64,000 nucleotides of DNA from Lota lota (taxonomy: Eukaryota; Chordata; Actinopteri; Gadiformes; Lotidae): positions 1,331,501 to 1,395,500 of the forward strand of contig JACYXH010000781.1 of the NCBI GenBank assembly GCA_026745465.1, in the 5' to 3' direction. The position numbers and the translations under genes were made by a program. The notes below the pieces were generated by a model. The model saw nothing but the letters and a program-made list of their open reading frames with translations. It searched no databases and was not told the origin of the DNA. How positions within the stretch are numbered: position 1 is the stretch's first letter; the number at the start of each line of letters is the position of its first letter. Of this stretch, positions 1 through 31,913 are shown piece by piece.

Positions 1-40
1 TCACAACACAGATGGCTAGTAGCCAAGCTAGCGGCAACAT

Positions 41-235
41 GATTTCACACCACAGAAGGGTAGTAGTCTAGCTTGCCGCTAACACGATGATTTCACACCA
101 CAGAAGGGTAGTAGTCTAGCTTGCCACTAACACGATGATTTCACACCACAGAAGGGTACTAGTCTAGCTTGCCGCTAACACGATGATTTCACACCACAGA
201 AAGGTAGTAGCCTAGCTAGGAGCTAATTGGCTTGT
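41..235. repeat. 48-bp minisatellite, about four copies
   Basis: Four head-to-tail copies of a 48-bp unit beginning GATTTCACACCACAGAAGGG start at 41, 89, 137 and 185. The last copy is degenerate. The array lies in the intron just before the exon at 273 and shows no coding pattern. Confidence 0.85.
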
Positions 236-272
236 TTTAGTTAGTCTCTCTTGGTGTTCTTTGTGTTCTCAG

Positions 273-379
273 AGCGGACGCCGGTATCAACGCCGGGAAA
301 GCGAGCTCTCGGAGAAGTGGAGGAGGAGGCTGGGAAGGCAGCAGGCACCCCCCAGAAGAGGCCCCGGGCCTCTTCATAG
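273..379 (+). CDS. Last coding exon of an upstream gene, possibly smchd1
   Basis: A pyrimidine-rich tract ending TTCTCAG at 272 is followed by an open frame ending in TAG at 377-379. The tail is basic and Pro/Ser/Ala-rich: it starts RTPVSTPGKRALGEVEEE and ends TPQKRPRASS. Two poly(A) signals follow downstream on the same strand, which fits a terminal exon. I do not recognise the protein from this tail. In human, SMCHD1 (an SMC-hinge chromatin protein) lies next to EMILIN2 in the same orientation, so smchd1 is the best guess from position only. KRPR could be a nuclear signal, which would suit a chromatin protein. Everything 5' of this exon is outside the window. Confidence 0.45.
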
Positions 380-1040
380 AGGAGCCTGCTTTAGACCCCC
401 CTCTGGATCTCCTGGAGCTCTGATAGCCTCTGCCTTCTGAAATGGTTTACATGCTCCACCTTGGGCCAAATGGTTTACATGCTTCGGCCAAAGTTTCATT
501 TGGTTACCCTTTTGCCATTTATATGTATGCATTTATATATTTAAGTCAGATAATGCACTCTTAGTCAAATTTTTATACTTAAGTTAAATTTGTACTTGAT
601 ACTTGATAGAATACTTAAAAACAATATTTTATTATTTCGAATATTTTATCACAAATATGTTCTGTTTAAAGCAATATTGCATGCACCTTTTATATGTTCC
701 TGTTTACCTTTCAAATGTTATCCGCCATACGATTTAAGAGGCATTGTGAACTTCTTTTCAAGCTTTGTTGAGTTTATTTTAAAGCAAAGATAATATATCA
801 TGGCATTCTTGTTTCTTGATTTCATTTGTGGAACTTTTTCATGACATTTAAATGTTTCAGGGGGAAGAGAAGAGAAAACCCTTCCATCTTCACTTAACAG
901 AGAGGAATAGACCGTTTTATACCAATGGCATCTAAAAGACCTTTCTCTAAATAAACCACTAAACCACATGATCTTGGCTCTGTATAGAACGGAGCCTGCA
1001 GTATTTGACAGAATAAACTACAAAAAAAGCAGCTACTATA
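380..1040 (+). other. 3' UTR of the upstream gene
   Basis: This AT-rich stretch follows the stop codon at 377-379. It contains AATAAA at 950-955 and again at 1012-1017, so cleavage is expected near 975 or 1035. Short open frames here have no support as genes. Confidence 0.5.
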
Positions 1041-1126
1041 AACTACTTAAGCAGCTCTAGTGTTTAGATGTAGAAAGAACGTCTTGAATGAATTGTGAAT
1101 TAGGTGGGGAGAGGAGCCAGTGGTGG

Positions 1127-1147
1127 GGGGGGGGGGGGGGGGGGGGG
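1127..1147. repeat. Poly-G tract
   Basis: About 21 uninterrupted G residues lie some 210 bp before the emilin2 start codon, in the interval likely to hold its promoter or leader. Such a run can form a G-quadruplex. No TATA box is obvious near it. Confidence 0.85.
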
Positions 1148-1356
1148 AAGAAGGTGTCTCCTATCAGGGGTTTGGTTTCCGAAGGAAAACGGAAAAAGGC
1201 ATCTTGTCAGTCGGGTAGTGAGGCCCGTACGTTACAGCACAGAGACTCGGGTCCGGGTTGTTTCTATACTGGGAGCTGAACGCAAAGCCACGGGCACGAG
1301 CGCGGACATTATTCTACTTTCTCTGTTAGATAATAACCAATAGATTTCAAGCTACG

Positions 1357-11701
<10,345 letters not shown>

Positions 11702-12011
11702 CCCTGCCTCCATGCCCTCAGATAAACCCGCCCATCCTCAGATAACCCTGCCCCAATATACACAAATAACCCTTCCCTCAGACAACTCTGTTCCCTCTTC
11801 AGATAGTGACTAAATAATAGACTTTGACAAACAAAAACTCTTTAAAGAAATGAGAGGAAGGAGTACCATCCTTTACTGAAAAGAATAACAATATTTTTAT
11901 GAATTGTCTTATTGTTTACTCTTTGTTTTGTAAGTCCCAACGTATAATTATTTGTTTTTATTCAGGCGTTGTAATTGTTTGCAATTGTAATTGCCTTTTG
12001 TATTCATTAAA
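11702..12011 (+). other. emilin2: emilin2 3' UTR and poly(A) signal
   Basis: After the stop at 11699-11701 come four copies of a short CTCAGATAAC-type repeat and then AT-rich sequence. The only plausible poly(A) signal is ATTAAA at 12006-12011, which overlaps the edge of the inverted-repeat element beginning at 12011. Confidence 0.55.
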
Positions 12012-12652
12012 GGTGCAACGTGTAAGATTATTGGTTTAAAACACTCAAAAATGAACTACAATTGACAAGAGAATTTGAAGAAATAACCGTTTTGACGCTA
12101 TGTCAAAGACGTATATGTATTGTGTTGAAGAGATGTTCACTTAACTGAGCAAATTGCCCAACTAGCGCCAGCCCGTAACGTCTCGTAATACGACTTTGCA
12201 CCACAAGAGGTCGCCGTCACTGCAGCGTCCAGTCTGCCGTCAGTTCAACATGAGAGAATGAAGCATGGTATGAAGTATGGAATGTATGGTAACCTCATTT
12301 AAATCGCGGGAAATGAAATGATAGAAATAGCAAAAAACAAAGAGTTAACATTGCTGTCACATTCCACCGTTTGATACAGCTCTTTGCGTTAAATGCATGA
12401 CATTTGATGCTGAACTTGCAACGCTTCTTCTAGACAGGTAAGTAAACAGCTGTTAAGGCTTACGTTGGCTTATAAAGGTAGCCACTTGTATAACGTCACT
12501 GACCGTGTTAATGTTTGCTAAATAAGCGGTTTGTTGATACCCGGTTAAGACTGATTACAATACAACAGGGGTGGACACATCTTTCTGGTAATGTGCTGCC
12601 CCCTATTTGTAGTGTGGAGGACTCATTTGGCCAAATCTTACACATTGCACCG
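12011..12652. mobile_element. Inverted-repeat (MITE-like) DNA transposon with TTAA flanks
   Basis: The left end AGGTGCAACGTGTAAGATT and right end (reverse-complement CGGTGCAATGTGTAAGATT) form terminal inverted repeats of about 19 bp. Both sides are flanked by TTAA (12007-12010 and 12653-12656), the target duplication used by piggyBac-type elements. No transposase frame is present, so this is non-autonomous. Confidence 0.75.
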
Positions 12653-13272
12653 TTAAGTGTATGGCGGCGATGACAGTAATTACTTTCAAAGAAATACAAT
12701 TGGTATCTGTTGAATGTCACTGGAAGTCATAACTGGTTCAATTCTGTTATTTACTACAAAACTATGTTTCATTCATTGAAATTCAACACATTTTAATATT
12801 CAAGTCTATATTCGAGTCTGTGAAAACGGTCAAAAACAACATTAGTTTAACTTTTTATTAATAAAATAGATGTTTACAACAATTACAATCCATACATTTT
12901 AAATGATTTACTTCATAAAATCACGCCTTTTAAATGTAATCGGTGTTTTTAAATCAAAAGCAAAACTAGATACGTAAAGGAGTTTATGCTCTTCAACACT
13001 TCTTGTGTTGGAGCTGCGAAGGCATTCAGAAGTGAAGATAATACTACAACATGGGTTTGTAAAGAGGTGTGCTGTGGTCACACAAAGTTGAGCACTTTCA
13101 TAGAAAGAATACGGACATTCATACTGTATTTACTGATAGGAGCAACAACAGATCAAGACTTAAGACTTCATCAAACCTTGCAGAAAACACCATATCATTT
13201 CAGATCATCTGAAAACGATCAACCATGTGCCTTGATATCATTTGTGCTGTGACACAAGCATATAACACCCTA

Positions 13273-13277
<5 letters not shown>

Positions 13278-13338
<61 letters not shown>
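13278..13338. repeat. (TG)n microsatellite
   Basis: About 30 TG units in the emilin2-lpin2 intergenic region. Confidence 0.97.
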
Positions 13339-13555
13339 TCTGTGTGTGAGCAGCAGAGATGAGATATAAAGTGCTTTCTTCTCATCAGAAGTTACAAACT
13401 GCAGTCTAACATCCTCACCATCCTTCACTCTCCTATATCTGCCATGAATTCTGAAGTTCTGGGTACATACATGCTATAATACTTATACCATCTATTTTTG
13501 TCTTGGATTCTAAGTGTTAAATTTAGTGCAGTATAAGACACTTTATAGAAGACCA

Positions 13556-14087
13556 TAAAGGTGCAGTGTGTAGAATTTTGTGGCATCTAGCAGAACGGAC
13601 TTGGCAGAAATGGAATTTAATATTCATAAGTATGTTTTAATTAGTGTATAATCCCGTGAAAATAAGAATTGTTTTGTTGTTTTCGTTACCTTAGAATGCA
13701 CCATTTATAGCTACATAGGGAGCGGGTCTTCTGCCCCAGAGCCCACCATGTTGCACCACCATGTTTTTCCATAGCCCAGAACAGAAAAACATCTCTAGAA
13801 AGAATGTGTTATCAATTAACAATCATAATCGCTATCTTAGTTATAAGCTATGAACTATATATATACAGACGAAATAATTTAATGTAATTTATAACTATCA
13901 AGGAACCTCATCACTTGACACTTGGCTGTCGTAGACGATGACATCATTTTGGAAGTACATACTGGCGCCTTAGAACACAGTATAGGCCACAGTAGTTGTT
14001 GAAAGGGGGGGGGGGGGGGGTTCAGTTGGTTGCCACCCAGTCAACCTCACCACTAGATGCCACAAAATCCTACACACTGCACCTTTA
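13556..14087. mobile_element. Second inverted-repeat (MITE-like) element
   Basis: The left end AAAGGTGCAGTGTGTAGAAT matches the reverse complement of the right end. The inverted repeat continues through GTGGCATCTAG for about 34 bp in all. Flanks are TA on the left and TTAA-like on the right. The first bases resemble the element at 12011, suggesting related families. It contains a poly-G run at 13997-14020 and no transposase. Confidence 0.75.
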
Positions 14088-14094
14088 AACAGCA

Positions 14095-14515
14095 GTTGGT
14101 TGTGAATATTAACTAGCAGGATGTGAATATTAACTAGCAGGATGTGAATATAAACCAGCAGGGTGTGAATATAAACTAGCAGGTTGTGAATATAAACTAA
14201 CATGTTGTTAATATAAACTAGCAGGTTGTGAACATTAACTAGCAGGTTGTGATTATAAACTAGCAGGTTGTTGTGAACATTAACTAGTAGGATGTGAACA
14301 TGAACTAGCAGGTTGTGAATGTTAACAAGCAGGCTGGAAACATGAACTAGCAGGTTGTGAATGTTAACAAGCAGGCTGGAAACATAAGTAGCAGGTTGTG
14401 AATATTAACTAGCAGGGTGTAAATATTAACTAGCAGGTTGTAGATATCAACTAGCAGGTTGTGAATATTAACTAGCAGGTTTGGAACATTAACTAGCAGG
14501 TTGTGAATATAACTT
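14095..14515. repeat. Minisatellite, about 20-bp unit
   Basis: About 20 degenerate copies of TTAACTAGCAGGTTGTGAAT. The array lies just beyond the MITE-like element and downstream of the probable lpin2 3' end. Confidence 0.9.
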
Positions 14516-14993
14516 CTGAAAGCTCCAATGTTTGGTCTTCACAGTTTGTTTGTGATTGACGTTACGTTGGTTTCTGTCCTACTAGAACCCTACCAGTATT
14601 TATCCGTCATTTACAGACTATAGCTAGATACAATGTTCTTTAATCCCACCTAGGTGAAAATCGAGGAAAAATTCATCGGAGGAGAGGTTGAATTCAGACG
14701 CCCATTAACAGGAATTACGCAAGCGAGATTCCCATATTTGGGTGTTTCGCATGGGTCACAACTGGAGAAAATGGCTGAGCCTCACCCTGGGTGAACGACC
14801 ATGTCGATCATAGTATCTTCCCCTCAAGGTCAGTAGTATTACAGAGGGTTTATCTAGTCATTTATCTGTCATTGGAGGTGTGCTTTCTCAGGTGTTTCAG
14901 AACACTTGAGGTGTTCCAGTAGAACATTGTTCTTCTGAAGGCTGGAAGCTGTAGAAGCTTCTACCTGGAGTTCATCGTCCCATGACTCTTGAG

Positions 14994-14999
14994 TTTATT
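14994..14999 (-). terminator. lpin2: Candidate lpin2 poly(A) signal
   Basis: TTTATT on + reads AATAAA on the - strand, about 290 bases past the lpin2 stop codon (15287-15289). No closer canonical signal is evident. Confidence 0.4.
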
Positions 15000-15286
15000 T
15001 CGCAGTTATCCTTTCTTCTATTGTATCTTACGTTAACAGTGTATTCTCACCGGGACAGTAGGAAATATAAATAACAACCCTAGATGTCGCCACTAGAACG
15101 TAAATCTGTACTAATAACTCTTTTTTAAACTTGTTTTTCTTCCATTATATTTAGGACCATCAAACCAGAACTACACCTGGGTGTGTTATGGAAACTAACC
15201 TCCCAGCATGCAATGCAACATTTTCTCTTGACATTTTCACAGCGAGCACCGAAAGGCAGCTGGTTCCTCTCCCGATGAACAGCCAA

Positions 15287-25325
<10,039 letters not shown>

Positions 25326-25462
25326 GGTTTACACCTAGAGGAACAGCCAGAAAACGCCAAAGGCAAGTTAGACCCAGTAGCTCAGTACCGCTGGTTCCAT
25401 TGTCGGTTCCTCCTCCACAAGTGCCCTTGAGCAAGGCATCGAGCCCCCTTAACTTAGACTCA

Positions 25463-25671
25463 AAGGGCCCCTCTTTTACCATCAGGTGTGAGGTTGATTG
25501 GCCATTTCAAGCCATTTTAAAATCCAACCTTAGTGAAATCCCCAGAGGTAGTAGATGGATCAACCTACCGACTTGGTAGGTGGATCTATCCATCATACAT
25601 ATAGGGTCCATTTTGAAGTAGTTTTAAATGGCAAATCAACATCACACCTGGTGGTAAAAAAGGGGCCCTTT
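25463..25671. mobile_element. MITE-like element with about 45-bp terminal inverted repeats
   Basis: The left end AAGGGCCCCTCTTTTACCAT and the reverse complement of the right end (AAGGGCCCCTTTTTTACCAC) pair, and pairing continues through CAGGTGTGATGTTGATT for about 45 bp. About 209 bp long with no coding capacity. It lies 130 bp upstream of the first lpin2 coding exon. Confidence 0.8.
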
Positions 25672-25919
25672 AACTGGTTGTGGCCTGGATGATACCGGCA
25701 TAAATATGTGATTCTGTGAAAGAGTACATCAGGTTGATACATTTCTTTTCAGAGATGTTTTGCACAAAGAGAGAGGGTGCTTGAGGTATTTGAGTTTCAC
25801 TGAAATGGACCACAGTATGTAAGTAGGAGACAGTCCCTGGTTAAACATCTAGTTGTTGAAAATAGTGTCCCTGAACACACTGACTCTGCCCCATTTACCC
25901 AAGAACAAACAGGACACAA

Positions 25920-26045
25920 CTTCCAGACCAGACCAGACCAGATCATAGTAGACCAGACCAAACCATACTAGAATAGACCAGAACATATCAGACTAGACCA
26001 GAACAGTCCAGAACTGACCAGACAATGGTCAGATCATACCAGAGT
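25920..26045. repeat. Degenerate (CCAGA)n array
   Basis: About 20 diverged units of GACCAGACCAGA type in the 5' intron of lpin2. Confidence 0.75.
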
Positions 26046-29000
26046 AGCAGTTTCTCAGGACAACATGCATTGCAATGTGCAGGTGATGAATGGTTGTTTG
26101 ATTGTTCTGTGTGGCGTTTCTAAGAGAGAAAAGATTCAGTATCAAACAATACACCCCTTGGTGCACTTCACATGCAAGTCTATCATACTGTTCACATAGT
26201 ACCTACACTCCCAAAGTTGGACTCGAGTTAAAGTTGTAATTCATGTGAGAATGTGCCTTTCTGTAGAGAATGAGTGAGTTAAAGCCCTTCCTAACCCAGG
26301 AAGAAAGAACAGCAGCTCTGGTGGGAACACACCACACATTCACAGCCAATCATGTAAGAGATTACTGGAGATCAGCATGGTTTAGAGTCCCATGTAGAGG
26401 ACCATGGGGCTGCCTTCAAGGCCCACTGAGGGAATCCATAGCAAATAGCGGTCTGACAGGAGGTCCTACATTGGCTGACTTTCACCATGACGATAATACC
26501 AATAACATATACTGTTAGTTTTGAAAAACAGAAGGAGCTTCGGTTAGCAGTGTCGAAGACAGGAGAGTAGAGAGAACTGAAACCAAATGTGGTTTCTCAC
26601 TGCAGACTGAAGGGGATATGTGAAGTTGTGGTCGTGTTTGTATGCCTGAGGTTTGGCGTTTACCTTTTCACGTAAACGTACAGATTTCTAGTAAACTAAA
26701 ATGAAGACATATTCAAGAAACATATCCCCAAGACGTACTTCTCAACAGTCACCGATCTGTAGCCCACATGAAACAAACTTGTGTCACTAAATCAATGAAT
26801 TACCACAGGCTGATAGAGGAAACTTACTTAACTGATGCTCCTTCCTGCTGGGGAGAGCCCCCGCTCAGACAAACACAGTTACAGACCTCATTCTGTCATT
26901 AGAAGACCTACTTCCATGAGTTGTTAACCAGCTATCATATCAATATATAATAGAAAGATAAAAATATGTATTACATCAAACATAATTGTGAACAACGGAG
27001 GGTGTCAAAGACAGAGAGATTGGCTGAGGTGGCTACTCCCATGATGATGCGGTTTAGTTTACATTAGATTAAGGATGGTTAGGTTTTGGTATAAGATTTA
27101 AGATGGATTGTAGATCATCAACTTGAGATAGAAGGTTACAAATAGCGGCGGAATGGTTAGGGTCAGAGTGAGAATCTTGGGGAAAGCAATGCATCATGGG
27201 AAGCCGACAGAGGGGTGTACCGTGCCTTGATGTGCGTACCTTGATCTAATTTTCTAGTACTGGTTTGAGAGTGACGTCTCCTGCAGCTAATATTTTTGAT
27301 CAGCTTAACGCGAGGCGACGCCCACACAACCATTTAATCAATACTTCTGATCAGATGATAGTTGTCAATGTGAGACAGTGACTAGTGTCTACACGGGCTT
27401 AGGTCAGGGTTAGGGAGTCAATCTCTAACAGTTAAATATTTGAATCATCGGTTAATCACTCAAGTTAGAAAAAGCAGACAGACGGACAGACAAACATCTT
27501 CAGACCAGCAGACCTGCTGTCTCTCCGACACCCTGTCGAACACCACCACAGCAGACCTGCTGTCTCTCCGACACCCTGTCGAACACCACCACAGCAGGCT
27601 CGCTGGCTTAACCAGTTCGGACGGTTAGCCCCAGCTGACCAAGCAGTGAATAAGAAGGTCCATTATCAAACATTTGTTGAACATGTTCAGATAATGCATC
27701 CAATACAATAGATACCCCAGAATAACTACATGGAAAATGTAGTTAATGTAGTTTTTTTTTTAATAAGGCTTGTTGAAAAAGATAGTTGATAAGGTGTCTA
27801 TTATGTGGAAATGGTGAGGCGCCAAGTTGTCAGACCCAAAACGGGAAGTTTTAGTTTGCTAATTATGTTTGACAACCGGCGTGTGGCAATAGAATGATGC
27901 TCCAGCTGACTCACAGTGTGACCTAGACCAGAAACCTTAACATGTGTTTACCGCATGTCACACATGAAGGTGGAGCCAGCATCATATCACTGTCTGGTGT
28001 GTTTTGTTATGAACCCAGTAGTCAGTATGAATAAGCACGTGTAAACATAGTGACCGGGTAGTTAGTGGTAGCTGTTTACAAGTCGTCTTTATCTGACCTC
28101 AGTGCCGTTTAAACCCAGCGTCAGATGACCGTTTATATACAAAAAGACAATCACACGACCATCAAATCTGATTACCGTCTGTTTTAACGACAGAATAAGT
28201 AAAACCATGAGTTTATGTTTGGATGGGTATGCGTTACTAATATGATATGCTCTTAAAATATTCAAAATATGAGGTTTGTAACGTCATAGAGAAAGCAAAA
28301 GTAGTTTTAGTACCTTATTTTAAATGTCTATATAGTTCAATGTAAGGACCCTATTTAGACTGTTCCGAATGGTAGTTTGAACTCAAACGAATACTGATAT
28401 TTATCGCAATCGTTAAAATGCCCCCATGATTATCATGATAAAAAAAAAAAAAATCACCCATGAAGATCACCAACACATCACACCAGATTTGGTTAAAAAA
28501 AAAACCACTACTCTTACACCAACTGCGCTCTCAAAGTCAAAAGGCTTTTGATAATCGTGTTGTGTTGTTGCAATGCGACCGTTTTCATAATCTGTGTTGT
28601 AATGGCTGGCCAGTCTGTTCTCTTTATTACATGAGCAACATGGCAATGTTGCTGTGTTATAATATAGCCGTGCACGTAAATTACATTGAAACCATGCACC
28701 CACACGGAGGAAGGTACATTTTATAACGTGACCACAGAAGAACACAGCTTCGTTTCGTTTTGTTAGAAACTACAACGTGACCACATTCCACGTGCATTGC
28801 TTATTATTACCCATACTGCTGACAAATGTGCGCGGAAAACACCACATATTCATAATGGCAGTAGCGGACATGAATGTGCGTGGACAGAATAAGAAGCCGT
28901 CTCGCATGCTCTTGTTGTGTCAGCCCGCTGGCGTGTGACAGGTAAACACCGCGTCAGGTGACGCCTGGACTTCACACGTTAAGCACCTTGAGACGGGTAA

Positions 29001-29513
29001 GGTTAATCCTGTTTACTGCTAATGTGTAAAGCCCTGTTCCCCTTGGCGGCAGGGTGTCCGGACCGGCCCACTGGTTCCGGTAGGCTACAGGTTGACTGGC
29101 GCACTCAGTGTTAAAAAAAAAAAAAAAAAAAAACCGGTCCTTGGGTTCCAGCTGTCTGTCTGTCTGTCTTTCCGTCTGTCTTTCCGTCTGTCCTATTGGA
29201 CCTCGATGGGACAGAGACGTTTTAAGCATACCGTTTGTTGCGACTAAAATATGACAAAATATTGATAAGCAATGACTAAACGAAGAGAAAACGAAACCAC
29301 ACGCCTTGCCTGCAGCTTTTCCACATAAACTGTATTTATGTCCGTATCCATGGTATGTTAAAGAGAGTCATGTCTGCCTGCGATTGTAGATGGACAGGTA
29401 GGCGACGCACGGGCGGCAAATACCGTGTTTCGCGATAATCTTACGGATTTCATCCAATCATGTCGTGCTTCTATGAGCTCCACACTCTTGACATTACACT
29501 TACCTTCTCAAAC
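26046..29513. other. lpin2: lpin2 5' intronic region
   Basis: No coding exon seen. A possible non-coding leader exon ends at a strong - strand donor (GTAAGT, + positions 26822-26827; exon from 26828 upward). Also present: a two-copy 43-bp repeat near 27500-27600, poly-A at 29111-29133 and CTGT repeats near 29150-29190. An 82-codon + frame at 26270 has no support. Confidence 0.4.
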
Positions 29514-30085
29514 GGAGACACGTCCGCTGTAGTTTTTCTCTGTCCTAGCCGTGAGGCAAGCATCAGTCAAGTCAAGTCACCGGCAGTAACATCGTCTCCA
29601 GGCATTTCTGATCTCACGACGGAACGCCTGGAACGTGATGCTCCAAATGGGCGTTATTGGAGAGAGAGAGAGAGAGAAAGAGGGAGAGGGATAGGGAGAG
29701 AGAGAGAGCGAGAGAGCGAGAGAGAGAGAGAGAGAGAGCGCGACTTTCAGTAAACATGGGTTTAGCGGCGAGAGCGAGTGAGAGCGAGCGAGAGGGATGG
29801 ACTTCCGATAAGAATGTCTGTTTCCGTTAACATTTTTCGCATATTGCTTTTTCAACTTTTTCGTCAAAACTCAATATGCATCTCCTTGTCTTCAATGTTG
29901 TTGTTCTGGTCATGTTATTCTTCTTCTCGCTCTGGTCCGGGGACTGTTAACTGGCGTACACATCTCATAGGAAAAAAGAGACCGGTAGACCGGGATAACG
30001 CTACAGTTCAGGTTCCTCTCTCTACACCGGCAGCTTCAGTTCTCGAGCCTCTCTGCCGGACACGTGATCTGAAGCGCTCCTCTAC
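29514..30085 (-). promoter_or_regulatory. lpin2: Probable lpin2 first exon and CpG-rich promoter
   Basis: On the - strand a consensus donor (GAAG|GTAAGTG, + positions 29507-29513) follows GC-rich sequence from about 29650 down to 29514, suggesting a non-coding first exon. The flank to about 30085 is CpG-rich compared with its surroundings and contains a GA microsatellite (29657-29742). No TATA box is clear, as is usual for CpG promoters. The transcription start is an estimate only. Confidence 0.45.
29657..29742. repeat. (GA)n microsatellite
   Basis: Imperfect GA array within the CpG-rich putative lpin2 promoter. Open frames rich in Arg/Glu over it are artefacts. Confidence 0.93.
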
Positions 30086-30089
30086 GTGA

Positions 30090-31313
30090 GTCCCGTGTTG
30101 TAATAATAATATTACCGGTCAGAACCGCACATCAACAGAACCGACGGACAGCTTGAGGTGATAGTAGAAGCAACACCGTTTCCAAAATAATCTAGCGACA
30201 TCTTTCTGGAAAGCAGAAGTAGCTGGGCTGTATTTATAATCAATTATTTAGACACACAGCCATAGTTAAAGTTTTGGAAGATTGTGGAAACCTAGACGAT
30301 ATGAAAATGTGTTTTTGTTCTTGATATCAAATAAAGCCAGTACGAGTAAGAAGAATGGACTCAAATGTTGTGTGAATATTTGAACACACTACAGTTTTAG
30401 TGCAGGAAGTGGACTGTGGAAACAACCCTAGCCGTGTCTAAATAGAGTTCCTAAAATATTCATAAACCCCTCACAGTACAAGACTCAAGGGCTCAGAGAG
30501 GCACTATTAGAGAGAACATGTCCACGCTCTGTAACTTCCTAACGTAGTTCACTGTCCAAAAGAACGCTATTACACCCTCTTTATTAAAGCAACTCAAACT
30601 ATCAAACAGGCATCGAGGCAACCACACCCATACAAACACATCAGCAGGCCTATTCGAAAACACAATTTAGATTGATAATACCTGGACTGTGAAAGCTAAC
30701 CTAGATGATATGAAGTGATGTATGTGTGGCATTGGTGTAGTTGTTTGAGCAACCATACATATTTAAACAATGTTAATGTGAACGAGTGTCCATTGGATCA
30801 CAATGATGTAATAATACAATAATACGTAAAGTTAAATCCACACACTCACTTCAAGCCTAATGATATAATACTGGTTTTAATTAGAAACAGCGTTAGTGGA
30901 GAGATGAAACAGACACACCTGGTAGCGCACACAGCCTGACCTTAACCACAACAACACTTTAAACTAACCTCTCTAACCTTATAAAACATAACCCTCTCTA
31001 CCCTGATATCTACCAATATCTATCTCCATCATAACCACCCCAATCCTTCAACTTGACCATTTCAAACTGCACACCTAACCATAACAATCCCTGATCCTAG
31101 ATAGAACCGTTTATCATTACAACTTAACCAGCCTTCATGTTATACCTGAACCAGATGTAGCTAAACTTTATAGCTAAGTCTCAACCAAAAATATTGCATG
31201 AAAAACATCCCTGTTCAGGGACATTAAAGACAGTTGAACTAAGGAAACTGAAGCCGTGTGAACGCTGCCAACTGTGTCGTTTCAGTCTCTCCGTGACGTT
31301 AGATAACACCGTG
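30090..31313. other. Intergenic, nothing recognised
   Basis: AT-rich sequence between the putative lpin2 promoter and the next coding unit. I see no exon or complete repeat. The part nearest 31313 would be the 3' UTR of the - strand unit at 31314-31913. Confidence 0.5.
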
Positions 31314-31913
31314 TCACTGCTCCGCTGTTTCCATGAGTGACCCGGAGGGCGATGCAGCTTCATCGTAGAGCTTTTCCTCTGGGTGTTGCGGTTGCTCCGG
31401 CGTGTTCTCGGTGGTGGTCGGAGCGGGCGGTGTTTCAGCGGTGGCTTCTGTCACTGTCTTCCCCGTCTCCTTTCCCCGCTCAACATTCTCTCTGCCCGCA
31501 ACTTGTTTGGCGGGAGGAGGGGTCTTTGGTACCGGTGAGTCTACAGTGAACGACGGTAATGGATATTAATAATAACAACAGTTAATGGACCACAGATTAA
31601 AGTGGCTTTTAGATTGAAGTTCGACATCTCTAAAGTGTCTCCACATATCTCTCTACTAATAAGCCTCTCTTTATTATTAATGCCATACACGGTATTTACC
31701 ACGGTTTCCGATTCCTCCTGATGAGCCTCCTGACATTCTGACCTAGCCTGACCTCTGACCTATGGCCTCACCGTGTGGCTTCTGCTTGGTTTCCGCTCTC
31801 GCCGGTGTCATCTTCTTCGGTGGCGGCGTATTTGGGCCAAATATCACGTTCCCGTCCTCGTCGGTCAGATAGGACGTCACTCCCAGGTCCACAGGCCCCT
31901 CCGTCACGTGCAT
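31314..31913 (-). CDS. Unrecognised two-exon coding unit, 122 codons
   Basis: On the - strand exon 31772-31913 (acceptor TTCCTCAG, donor GTGAGG) joins in phase to 31314-31540 (acceptor CACTGTAG), ending in TGA at 31314-31316. The product starts MHVTEGPVDLGVTSYLTDED, then GNVIFGPNTPPPKKMTP, and is Pro/Thr/Glu/Lys-rich and probably disordered; it ends SGSLMETAEQ. There is no signal peptide, membrane segment or domain I know. The ATG sits directly after the acceptor, so the true start may be further 5'. Either this is a small gene, or it is an alternative C-terminal tail of myom1, whose last exon holds a phase-matched donor. GC-rich third positions contrast with the flanks and support coding use. 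Confidence 0.5.

Noticed and set aside
26270-26518. 82-codon + frame upstream of lpin2
   Set aside because: No recognisable domain, no splice context, and neighbouring sequence looks non-coding.
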